Shown here: positions 22,644 to 32,892 of the stretch, piece by piece
Numbering within the stretch: the stretch's first letter is position 1
Layout: each line of letters begins with the position of its first letter
NCBI RefSeq assembly: GCF_018687715.1
Contig: NC_056765.1
Location: forward strand, 9,226,501 to 9,290,500
Direction: 5' to 3'
Source of the DNA: Carya illinoinensis
Lineage: Eukaryota; Streptophyta; Magnoliopsida; Fagales; Juglandaceae
Length of the DNA stretch: 64,000 bases
Program-made: the position numbers and the translations under genes
Notes under the pieces: generated by a model
Databases searched by the model: none
What the model was told of the DNA's origin: nothing
What the model saw: the letters and a program-made list of their open reading frames with translations, nothing else

Positions 22644-24203
22644 TGTGATGACCTGCTTTTAAGTGTATTTTCGCTTAAATGGTTGTTTTTATTTTAATTA
22701 ATATATCAGTTATTTATTTTAATTTATTTGCGTTTTAAAATTGGTTTTTGATTTAATTTAATTTATTTGAGGTTGTGTTTTATTTCTTTTAGTTGTTTTG
22801 TGGTTTTAATCTTTTTGACGGTTTGTTTCGTTTTCCCGGAGTGAGGACTGGACCTCATCTCTTTTCACATCTTTTTTCTTTTTTCTCTTTTTCCTTTTTT
22901 CTTTTTCCCTTCTTTTCTTTTTTTCCTTCTTTTTCTTTTTTTTTTTTCTTTTTTTTCTTTTCTCTCTTCTCTCTCCCCGATCCGGAACCCCCCCGTGCTC
23001 TCTCTCTCTCCTCCCTCTCCCTCACGCCGACGTCCTCTTCTCCAGCCCCTACCGCTGCCGTCCGGCCACCGTTCGGCCTCCCACCGGTCTCATTCTCTTC
23101 CTCTCCCTCCGGTGCACCACCCCTCCAAAGCCCACCCCCAACCGGCCGGCCGTTTGGCCGGAAAAGCTCCAAGAAGGGCGCACGGATTTTGCTCCGATCC
23201 GCCGCCGTCGCTCCACCTCCGGCCACCATTTCTTCACCACTTCATCACCGACTCCTTGCCGTCCTAACCCACCCATTTCCGGCCTCCAACGACCACCGGA
23301 ACAGCTCCTACGAGCTTAGTTTCCGTTTTGGGTAATCCGGCCATTTCCGGCGATTCCGCCGCCACCCACGGCCAACCACCACTTCCAATAGCTTCACAAC
23401 CATCCCTAGACCATTCCCTATCAATCTTGTGTCCTAGTTTGTCCCCGTTCAAAAGTGGGTTTTTCAAACCCACGGCCACAGTGAATTTTCACTGTGACGT
23501 TGCTGTTTTTCCGCCGTTTGCAACGCCGCTTGTTTTCTAAAATTGCCATATAGCGCTGTAAGTATTTTCCAAACCCTATTTTCAGATTTTAATATATATT
23601 GCTCATTCAATTATTTACTGTTGTTGGTTGTTGATTCCGGACTGAGTCCGAGGAGTTTCGGGGGTCGGATGGATGGAGGACGGAGTTGCCTGTTTATGTG
23701 ACTTATGTTTGTTGGATTATTTTATTATGCATTGTTATGGCATTACATGGTGCATGCACGTGTGTTTGTGGATTTATGTGAAAAGCCTGTGTTTTGGCGT
23801 AAGTGTATTGCGGGTGCGTGTGTATCACGAGCCCAAGCCGGGATGGGTTATTATCTCGGTGGAGCTCCTCTGGTCACTCGGGAGCGGAATAAACTGAGTG
23901 ATGTCCCCTGAGTTGTCGAGAGAGATGACGGGAGCGGGGCTAGGGGATGCTTGGCTACGAACGCGCCGGGCGCGGAATCGGGCATCGCCCTACTCACCGA
24001 CTCCGTGGCCCTTCGCTGGCGAGGGCTAGAGGATGCTTGGCTACGCACGCGCGGGGCGCGGAACTGGGCATCGCTCGTTAGGATGGTGACCCGGGTTGCC
24101 TTACACACACTCGGCACCCGTCGATGGGATGGTGACCCGGGTTGTCACTATCCGGACGTCTCAATTTTCCCGTGTTCGGGCGTGGGGATTTGGGGGCGTC
24201 ACA
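22644..24203 (+). repeat. Left LTR of the chromovirus (1560 bp, internally deleted)
   Basis: Starts TGTGATGACCTGC and ends GGGGGCGTCACA, directly before the primer binding site. It is 659 bp shorter than the right LTR. The main difference is a missing block corresponding to about 30815-31437, replaced by a short filler at 24081-24098. It also has a much shorter CT microsatellite near 22998. Confidence 0.92.
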
Positions 24204-24484
24204 GGTGGTATCAGAGCGGTTTGGCTCTGGGTAAAACCACATGTCCCGTAGGTAGTACCAGAATGTTTTTAAAGTTGTGTTTTGAAAATTATGTTAAGTA
24301 TAGTTGTTTTATTTGTTTTATTTGTTTGAGCTTTTTTGTTTGTTTTATTTTATTTAGTTATGTTTTGGCATGCTGGTTCCTTTTGTTTCTTGCTGTGTAG
24401 TGCTGTTTTTTTGTTTTTGTTGGTTTTATGATGGTTTTATTTGTTTTCTTAAAGGAGGGTCAAGAGTGGTGTTGTGATAGGAAA
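24204..24484 (+). other. Chromovirus 5' leader between LTR and gag
   Basis: T-rich untranslated leader after the primer site. The frame is open from 24428, but the methionine at 24485 (MGRPGRPRKN) is the more likely gag start because the residues before it do not resemble gag. Confidence 0.55.
24206..24219 (+). promoter_or_regulatory. Primer binding site (initiator tRNA-Met)
   Basis: TGGTATCAGAGCGG begins two bases after the left LTR end. It matches the usual plant retrotransposon site TGGTATCAGAGC. Confidence 0.9.
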
Positions 24485-25730
24485 ATGGGGAGACCAGGGA
24501 GACCAAGGAAAAATACTCAGGAACCGCAGGAAAATACCTCCAGAGATGACTCCATAGCCGAAGTAATTCGACAGATGACGGAGTTTATGCAACAGAGTGC
24601 GAGGTCTCAACAGGCAGGACCTTGGCCACCACAAGGGGGTCCTTGGCCACCATCAGGAGGGCCTTGTCCACCATCAGGAGGACCTTATCCACCGTCAGGA
24701 GAACCTTGTCCGCAACAAGGAGGGTATTGGCCACAACCAGGAGGTCCCTGGCCATATCAGGGAGGGCCTTGGATGTATCCAGGAGGGTCCAGCAGCATGG
24801 TGCAAGCCGGATGCACCTATGAGCGCTTCCTAGCGCATCGGACTCCACACTTCACTGGAAATGAGGATCCAATTCAGGCTGGAAAATGGATCAAAGATCT
24901 GGAGAAGACTTTTGAGGTGTGTGGGTGCACTGAGGCACAGCAAGTACTTTACGCCAGCTACCTCTTGCAAGGCACTGCTTCTGATTGGTGGGATACCAAG
25001 AGGGTGCTGTTGGAATCTGAACTGGGATCTTTCACTGCAGTGACCTGGCAGCGTTTCAAGAAGGAGTTCAATGACCGCTTCTTTCCCGCATCAGTAAGGA
25101 AGCAAAAGGCAAGAGAGTTCTCCAATCTGGTCCAAGGGGGCGCGACAGTGGAGCTGTACGCCCGGAGGTTCATAGAACTTGAGCGGTTTGCTCCTCACCT
25201 TGTCGCCACTGAGGAGATGCGAGCAGATCGTTTCCAGGAGGGGCTGCGTCATGACATACGCCGTATGGTGGTCAGCCATCGAATATCCATTTTTCAGGAG
25301 TTAGTGGATGTGGCTACCCTTATAGAGCGGGAAAATAATCTGAGTATGGGCTCCCCTCCAGGGCAAAAGAGGCGGAGTTTTTCTGGTGAAGGAAGCAGCT
25401 CGGGTTCGCCTCAGAAGTTTGTTCAGCGGACCGGAACCCGATCTCAAGCATCCTCCAGTGTTCGCATGGGAGGACGTATGCCTGTTTGTGGAGCTTGTAA
25501 TAGAGCTCATGAGGGCGAGTGTCGGACGAGTAGCGGACCCCAGTGTTATCGGTGCGGCCAAGTGGGACATATTGCTCGGGATTGCCCCGTCAGAGTTCAA
25601 GGAAGCCGTGGAGGTAGACACGGTGGAAGAACCAACCCGAGACAAGCAGTGCAAGCCCGGGTTTATGCTGTTACACCCGGAGAGATGGATGATGAGGCAC
25701 CAGCGACCCATGATGCTGGAGTAATCACAG
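24485..25730 (+). CDS. Chromovirus Gag, intact up to a putative splice donor
   Basis: Gag forms the virus-like particle and packages element RNA. From MGRPGRPRKN the frame is open for about 415 codons. It contains a Gly/Pro-rich repeat (24617-24784), a retrotransposon capsid domain (FTGNEDPIQAGKWIKDLEK through RFIELERFAPHL), and one CCHC zinc knuckle, CYRCGQVGHIARDCP, near 25546-25590. The frame would stop at 25739, but at 25730/25731 there is ACAG|GTATGG. A matching TTCAG acceptor at 25828 would join gag in frame to protease. A basic stretch with an AT-hook-like GRPGRPRK opens the protein. Confidence 0.85.
24617..24784 (+). repeat. Eight tandem heptapeptide repeats (GPWPPSG-like) in Gag
   Basis: Eight 21-nt units encode GPWPPQG, GPWPPSG, GPCPPSG, GPYPPSG, EPCPQQG, GYWPQPG, GPWPYQG and GPWMYPG. 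They form a proline/aromatic-rich low-complexity segment before the capsid domain. Codon drift between units shows that the expansion is not brand new. Confidence 0.9.
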
Positions 25731-25828
25731 GTATGGATTAATTTAATTTTTAAGTTGGATTTAATTTTTGGTGCATTTGGTTTCTTCGTTGTTTTTTTTG
25801 GATTTCATGGGTTGTGTGTTTGGTTCAG
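25731..25828 (+). other. Putative 98-bp GT-AG intron between gag and protease
   Basis: The interval starts GTATGG, is T-rich, carries in-frame stops and ends TTTGGTTCAG. Removing it joins GTAATCACAG to GAAGAGTCC and gives VITG-RVRLYEFYACTLFDSGAS, the uninterrupted gag-protease sequence expected for this lineage. Without splicing gag ends at 25741. The splice is inferred from sequence only. Confidence 0.6.
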
Positions 25829-28800
25829 GAAGAGTCCGTTTGTATGAGTTTTATGCTTGTACTTTGTTTGATTCCGGTGCTTCACGATCGTTTGTGTCTT
25901 CCACGTTTGCTCGGGTGTGTAACTTGGTCACGGAACCGTTGCCGAAGGCTATGGTAGTGGCGCTACCCGATGGCGAGATGGTGTGGTGTTCCAAGGTTGC
26001 TTTGGGATGCCCGTTAAATTTTGAGGGAAGATTCTTGGATGCGGATTTGGTGGTGTTCAAGCTGTTGGGTTTTGATATTATCCTCAGAATGGATTGGCTA
26101 TACCGATATTCTGCGAGTATTAATTACAGAAGTCGGATAATTAGCTTTCAGCTTCCAGATGGTGATTGTCTGAATTTGTGGGGAGTAGGTTAAAAGAGAA
26201 ACCGATAATTATATCGGCGATTCAGGCAAGACGAGAGATTGCATGGGGAGCGGATGCATTCTTGGTGCAGATGGTGTCCATGCCGTCTGAGAAGAAGTCT
26301 TTGGCAGACATTCCAGTTGTGGAAGAGTTCCCCGATGTGTTTGTGGATGACTTGCCCGGACTACCCCCTGTTCGGGAGATGGAGTTTGTCATAGACTTGG
26401 AACCTGGAGCGGCTCCTGTGCATAAAGCTCCTTATCGCATGGCACCGGCTGAATTGAAAGAGTTGAAGACTCAGTTGCAAGAACTGGTAGAGAAGGGATT
26501 TATTCAGCCTAGTACGTCGTCGTGGGGTGCACCAGTTTTATTTGTTAAGAAGAAAGATGGAACCCTCCGTATGTGCATTGACTATCGGGAATTGAATAAG
26601 GTGACCATCAAAAATAAATACCCTCTCCCGCGGATTGATAATTTGTTTGACCAGCTTCAAGGAGCAGCCGTGTTCTCTAAGATTGATCTGAGGTCGGGAT
26701 ACTACCAGCTGAGAATCAGAGACCAGGATGTGCCTAAAACTGCTTTCAGGTCGAGGTATGGGCATTATGAATTTAAGGTGATGCCGTTTGGGTTAGCTAA
26801 TGCCCCTGCAGCGTTCATGGATTTGATGAATAGGGTGTTTCAACCTTACCTGGATTCCTTTGTGGTAGTATTTATCGATGATATACTGATTTATTCCCGA
26901 GATGTTGAAGAGCATGTGTATCATCTTAGTCTGGTACTTGAGAGATTGAGAGAACACCAGCTATACGCCAAGCTTAGCAAGTGTGAGTTCTGGTTGGAAG
27001 AAGTTAAATTTCTTGGGCATGTAATTTCCCGGGGCGGAGTGGCAGTTGATCCTAGTAAGGTAGAAGCCATTTTGTCATGGCCACGCCCAACTACAGTACG
27101 CGAGATCAGGAGTTTCTTGGGGCTCGCCGGTTACTACCGAAGATTTGTAGAGGGTTTTGCTCGCCTATCCGGACCTCTCACAGCTTTGACTCGGAAGAAT
27201 ACAGAATTTGTGTGGTCAGAGAAATGTGAGAGAAGCTTCTAGGAATTGAAGAACAGGTTGACAACGGCACCAGTGTTAGCACTCCCAGAACCGCATAAGC
27301 CATTCGTAGTCTTCAGTGATGCGTCTAAGTTCGGTTTGGGTTGTGTCCTTATGCAGGAAGGGCGGGTTGTAGCCTATGCATCTCGTCAGCTTAAGGACCA
27401 TGAGAAGAATTATCCGACGCATGATCTAGAATTGGCTGCGATTGTTTTTGCACTCAAGATCTGGCGGCATTTCTTGTATGGGGAAGCTTGTGAGGTATTT
27501 ACTGATCATAAGAGCTTGAAGCATTTGTTTTCCCAGAAAAATCTGAATATGAGGCAGAGGCGATGGCTGGAGCTAATCAGTGACTATCAGTGTGAGATCA
27601 AGTACCACTCGGGGAAGGCTAATATAGTTGCTGATGCTTTGAGCCGGAAGTCACATTTGGAGGATGAAGCCGAACCGTCAGAATTGGAATCGTTGCTTTG
27701 TGGGATGAGAAGGCTCCTTATAGAGAGTTCGCAGCAAGTGGAGATTTTGTCTTCAGTTCTTGATATTCGGGTAACTGATTTTGAAGAATTGAAAACTCTC
27801 CAAAGAAAGGATCCGAAGCTGCTGAACATCAGGAAAAGAGTCCGAAAATCTCGAGGGCCGTTGCACTATAGCATGGATAGTGATGGGATACTTCGGTTCC
27901 GAGATCGCAGAGTGGTCCCAAAAGACTCAGATTTCAAAGAACGGATCATGGCGGAAGCTCATGCGGCCCCGTATTCAGTTCATCCCGGCAGTACAAAGAT
28001 GTATCGAGACTTGAAGAAAAATTACTGGTGGGATGGAATGAAGAAGGACGTTGCCTTATATGTGGAGAAATGCCACACGTGCCGTCAGGTAAAGGCCGAG
28101 CATCAGAGACCTGCAGGTATGCTCCAACCCCTCCCAATTCCTGAGTGGAAATGGGATGACATCACGATGGACTTCGTAGTGGGTTTGCCGAGAACGCCTA
28201 GTGGGAAGAATTCTGTTTGGGTGATCGTGAACCGGTTAACGAAGAGTGCTTATTTTCTGCCTGTTAACAACACCGACTCTTTGGGTAAGTTGACCCGTTT
28301 GTATGTCAAAGAGATAGTGCGACTACATGGCATACCAAAGAGTATAGTGTCGGATCGAGACCCGAGGTTTACGTCGCAGTTCTGGAAGAGTTTGCAGGCA
28401 GCTTTGGGTACTAAGTTGAAGTTCAGTACTGCTTATCACCCGCAGACAGACGGCCAGTCAGAGCGCACCATACAGACCTTGGAAGACATGCTGCGAGCAT
28501 GTGTCCTGGAATTCCGAGGGAGTTGGGAAAATCATTTGCCGCTCATTGAGTTTGCCTACAATAACAGCTACCATGCGACCATTCAGATGGCTCCCTATGA
28601 AGCTCTTTATGGGAGAAAGTGTAGGTCGCCCTTGTGTTGGGATGAAGTTGGGGAGAGTAGGGTAATTGGACCCGAAATAATTCAAGAAATGCAAAGCCAA
28701 GTCCGGATCATTAGAGATAAAATGGCGGCAGCTCAGAGTCGCCAGAAAAGCTACGCTGATACCAGGAGGAGAGAATTGTCATTTGAAGTTGGTGATTGGG

Positions 28801-29210
28801 TTTATCTTAAAGTTTCTCCCATGAGAGGTGTTAAGCGTTTTGGTAAGAAAAGGAAACTAGATCCGAGGTACGTCGGCCCTTTTCAGATTCTGGAGAGAGT
28901 AGGGTCCGTCACCTACAGAGTTGCTTTGCCAGATTATTTTGGGGATGTTCATGATGTCTTCCACGTATCATCCCTGAAGAAGAGCTTTGGGCAGCAAGAG
29001 CCACGTTTCGTCGACCCAGCAGGTATTCAGTTGCAACCGGATCTCACTTACGAAGTTGTTCCGTCGCAGATTTTGGATTGGAAGGAGCAACAGTTGAGGT
29101 CCAAGACGATACCTTTAGTTAAAGTGGCTTGGGGAGATCCGTTAGCTCAAGACTTCTCTTGGGAGCGAGCAGCGGACATGAGGGAGCAGTACCCGTATTT
29201 GTTCGAATGA
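25829..29210 (+). pseudogene. Chromovirus Pol (PR-RT-RH-IN-chromodomain), one frameshift and one stop
   Basis: Protease: LFDSGAS near 25866, with RMDWL where GMDWL is usual. The reading then shifts by -1 (one base apparently lost) around 26175-26190. Reverse transcriptase follows ([35 protein letters not shown]) to a TAG at 27240-27242, where relatives have Gln ([14 protein letters not shown]). After it the frame stays open for 654 codons. RNase H has [22 protein letters not shown] and VADALSRK. Integrase has the HHCC zinc finger (HPGS...CHTCRQVK) and the D,D,E residues in [14 protein letters not shown] and [11 protein letters not shown]. The C-terminal [20 protein letters not shown]...[17 protein letters not shown] resembles a chromodomain, thought to guide integration to chromatin. 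Two lesions probably prevent full Pol synthesis. Confidence 0.92.
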
Positions 29211-29310
29211 TGAAGGTATGTATTTTAATCTTGATCTCAGATGGTTTATGAGCATTTATGTGGCTTGCTTTAAGTTGGTGGTTGACTTGCAATTTCGAGG
29301 ACGAAATTGT

Positions 29311-29327
29311 TTTTAAGGAGGGGAGGA
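29311..29327 (+). promoter_or_regulatory. Polypurine tract of the chromovirus
   Basis: AAGGAGGGGAGGA immediately precedes the right LTR and would prime plus-strand DNA synthesis. Confidence 0.85.
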
Positions 29328-29677
29328 TGTGATGACCCGCTTTTAAGTGTATTTTCGCTAAATGGTTGTTTTTATTTTAATTAATATATCAGTTATTTAT
29401 TTTAATTTATTTACGTTTTAAAATTGGTTTTTGATTTAATTTAATTTATTTGAGGTTGTGTTTTATTTCTTTTAGTTGTTTTGTGGTTTTAATCTTTTTG
29501 GCGGTTTGTTTCGTTTTCCCGGAGTGAGGACTGGACCTCATCTCTTTTCACATCTTTTTCCTTTTTTCTCTTTTTCCTTTTTTCTTTTTCCCTTATTTTC
29601 TTTTTTTCCTTCTTTTTCTTTTTTTTTTCTTTTTTTTCTTTTCTCTCTTCTCTCTCCCCGATCCGGAACCCCCCGGT

Positions 29678-29746
<69 letters not shown>

Positions 29747-31546
29747 CCTCTCCCTCACGCCGGCGTCCTCTTCTCCAGCCCCTACCGCCGCCGTCCGGCC
29801 ACCGTTCGGCCTCCCACCGGTCTCATTCTCTTCCTCTCCCTCCGGTGCACCACCCCTCTAAAGCCCACCCCCAACCGGCCGGCTGTTTGGCCGGAAAAGC
29901 TCCAAGAAGGGCGCACGGATTTTGCTCCGATCCGCCGCCGTCGCTCCACCTCCGGCCACCATTTCTTCACCACTTCATCACCGACTCCTTGCCGTCCTAA
30001 CCCACCCATTTCCGGCCTCCAACGACCACCGGAACAGCTTCTACGAGCTTAGTTTCCGTTTTGGGTAATCCGGCCATTTCCGGCGATTCCGCCGCCACCC
30101 ACGGCCAACCACCACTTCCAATAGCTTCACAACCATCCCTAGACCATTCCCTATCAATCTCGTGTCCTAGTTTGTCCCCGTTCAAAAGTGGGTTTTTCAA
30201 ACCCACGGCCACAGTGAATTTTCACTGTGACGTTGCTGTTTTTCCACCGTTTGCAACGCCGCTTATTTTCTAAAATTGCCATATAGCGCTGTAAGTATTT
30301 TCCAAACCCTATTTTCAGATTTTAATATATATTGCTCATTCAATTATTTACTGTTGTTGGTTGTTGATTCCGGACTGAGTCCGAGGAGTTTCGGGGGTCG
30401 GATGGATGGAGGACGGAGTTGCCTGTTTATGTGACTTATGTTTGTTGGATTATTTTATTATGCATTGTTATGGCATTACATGGTGCATGCACGTGTGTTT
30501 GTGGATTTATGTGAAAAGCCTGTGTTTTGGCGTAAGTGTATTGCGGGTGCGTGTGTATCACGAGCCCAAGCCGGGATGGGTTATTATCTCGGTGGAGCTC
30601 CTCTGGTCACTCGGGAGCGGAATAAACTGAGTGATGTCCCCTGAGTTGTTGAGAGAGATGACGGGAGCGGGGCTAGGGGATGCTTGGCTACGAACGCGCC
30701 GGGCGCGGAACCGGGCATCGCCCTACTCACCAACTCCGTGGCCCTTCGCTGGCGAGGGCTAGAGGATGCTTGGCTACGCACGTGCGGGGCGCGGAACTGG
30801 GCATCGCTCGTTAGGTGTCACATGCGTGGTGGTACTCTACGGTGTGACACTGGAGCCAGGGTGTGCGGATGACCCCTAGGGGAGGTCATGGTGCATACGG
30901 TTAAAATTGGATAATGGTTTATGAGGCCAAATGGGACTTTTGGCGTGGGCCGGATGGAGTTCTGGCGAGATATTGGGCCAGATGGACTTCTGGCGAGATA
31001 TTGGGCCAAATAGACTTTTGGCGGCCAAATGTGACTTTTGGCGTGTTTTTCGGAAAGGATATGTTTTGGGCCAAATGGGTTTTTGGCGTGTGTGGAAAAC
31101 TTGTGTTTTATGGGCTTTGTGCATTGGGCATGGTTCATGCATCTTGTTTGAGTTTTATGTGTTTTTATCTGGTAGTGTTTGGATTTTACTTACCTGCGGT
31201 ACCATTCGTGGTTCCGTAGCTTTTGGTGCAGAGTTAGAGGTCGATGAGGAGGAGGCTGAGCCCGAGGATGCGGCTCCGCCGGGTTGCTGATGCTATCTTT
31301 TTATTTGTTAAAACTGTATTTGTGTTTTGTAATATTTCATCTATGTATGTTTTAAACAGCTTGTATTACGTTAAGAAAAATTCTGGTACTTAGTTATGAC
31401 TTTCGTTATCCGCTGCGTGTTTTCTCTGTACACGTCTGTTGCCTTGCACACACTCGGCACCCGTCGATGGGATGGTGACCCGGGTTGTCACCATCCGGAC
31501 GTCTCAATTTCCCTGTGTTCGGGCGTGGGGATTTGGGGGCGTCACA
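29328..31546 (+). repeat. Right LTR of the chromovirus (2219 bp)
   Basis: Starts TGTGATGACCCGC and ends GGGGGCGTCACA. It keeps a block of over 600 bp (about 30815-31437) that the left LTR lacks. The block holds short repeats of the type GGGCCAGATGGACTTCTGGCG. It also has an expanded CT microsatellite at about 29680-29742. Confidence 0.92.
29680..29742 (+). repeat. Expanded (CT)n microsatellite in the right LTR
   Basis: About 31 CT units stand where the left LTR has about eight (22998-23013). The expansion therefore followed insertion. Confidence 0.9.
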
Positions 31547-31551
31547 GTAGT
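31547..31551 (+). repeat. Ty3 element target duplication, right copy
   Basis: GTAGT, matching 22639-22643. The DNA after it continues the foldback arm interrupted on the left side. Confidence 0.85.
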
Positions 31552-32892
31552 TATAGTGATTTAATACTAACATATTACATATTAAGCTAACTATACTAAT
31601 ACTATTATAAATTTACAAATATATAATATATTATAATTTATACTATAACTTTTATAATATGTTAATACATTAATATATATACTAGTACTATATATTTTTT
31701 TTGATCGGTTATACTAGTACTATATATTATAGTTAATAGTTATACATTAAAGAATTTAGTAATACATTGATACTAAATATATATAGTTATAGACTTATAA
31801 TAATTTAGTTATTATGAATTTATGATTAGTATAACTAATACTATATAATTATATTAGTATTAGACTACTAGTAATTCAATTTGACTATATTATATTAGTA
31901 ATATTAGTTATGTTGAATCAGTTAGTTAGTATAACTATATTCTACATTATTAGTATTAATATAAATATTAGTATTAGTTATAACTATATAGCCTATATTA
32001 TAATTGAGAGTCTTAGACTATATAATAGACTAATAGTATTAGTATAACTATATAAATATATTGTATAGCTATAAATTAGTTTTAATTATAATGATTAGTA
32101 TAACTATATAATAGTAGACTATTAGTATAACTATATATTAGTATTAGTTATACTGTAATGGTGATTTAGTATTTTATAATTTATATATTATATTTATACT
32201 ATAACTCTTATAATATATTAATATATACTAGTACTATATATTATAGTTATATATTAAAGAATATAATAATACATTCATACTAAATATATGTAGTTATATT
32301 TCTAGTGATTTAGTTATTAACTTATTGTGATTAGTATAACTATATAAGTATTAACTATAATGATTTATATATATTAATTAAATATAAGTATAGTGATAAT
32401 TAAATTATATTAATTATAGTGATAAATATACTATATAGCGATACATAGTATTAATTATAGTGATCAGTATAACTATATAAATTATATAATAGCATATTAG
32501 TATTAATAGTAGACTATTAGTATATGTCACTATAGCTATTGTTAAAATATTATTTATAGTGATTTAGTATAACTATATTAGTATAAGTATAACTATAGTC
32601 TATATTAGACTATTAATATTTTTTTATACCATATATAATTATATAATTAATTATATACAACTATTATATAAATAATATATATATTTTTTAATTTTCATTC
32701 GGTCTGGTCCCGGTCCAGGCTGGATCTAATTCGGTTCGGTCCAAAAATGACCGGTCCAGTCGGTTTATCCGGTCCGGACCGTCCGATTCTTAGCCCTAGT
32801 CCAGTCTAGGGTGGAAAAATCTTGGACCTAATAGGTTCAGTTTGGTCCACAAAATCTCATCAGACTGAACCGAATTCACCCCTAATCACCTT

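Larger units (their letters stand above)
22644..31546 (+). mobile_element. Ty3/gypsy chromovirus (Tekay-like), complete but disabled
   Basis: An 8.9-kb LTR retrotransposon with 5-bp target duplications (GTAGT), LTRs starting TGTGATGACC and ending GCGTCACA, a tRNA-iMet type primer site, gag, protease, reverse transcriptase, RNase H, integrase with a C-terminal chromodomain-like tail, and a polypurine tract. The order PR-RT-RH-IN is that of Ty3/gypsy. The chromodomain-type end and CCHC gag suggest the Tekay/Del chromovirus lineage. The LTRs differ by about 20 single-base changes in their shared part by eye, so insertion was fairly recent. One apparent frameshift and one stop codon interrupt pol. 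Confidence 0.93.
20040..32884. mobile_element. Large AT-rich foldback (hAT-like) cluster, split by a Ty3 element
   Basis: The left end starts TAGAGGTGAG and the right end finishes TTCACCCCTA. Flanking 8-mers are ATCACATT (20032-20039) and ATCACCTT (32885-32892), seven of eight alike. The AT-rich left arm (about 20040-21270) recurs in inverted orientation on the right, in two parts: 22428-22643 and 31552-32800. The right arm was cut by the chromovirus. GC-rich CCGGTC-type blocks occur at both outer ends and again near 22245-22400. Other TAGGGGTG-like ends near 21268, 22311 and 32804 suggest that smaller related elements are nested inside. Size without the chromovirus is about 3.9 kb. No transposase is seen. 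The layering is an interpretation. Confidence 0.55.

Noticed and set aside
22793..23335. 180-codon frame in the left LTR and its 174-codon counterpart at 29476-30000
   Set aside because: They lie within LTRs, are built from T/C-rich tracts and CT repeats, and lack any protein motif.
24597..24848. Alternative open frames over the Gag repeat on both strands
   Set aside because: A 21-nt repeat without stops keeps other frames open; the zinc-knuckle frame is the real one.
30914..31290. Overlapping frames of 101 and 119 codons in the right LTR
   Set aside because: They consist of short LTR-internal repeats, have no known domain, and the block is absent from the left LTR.
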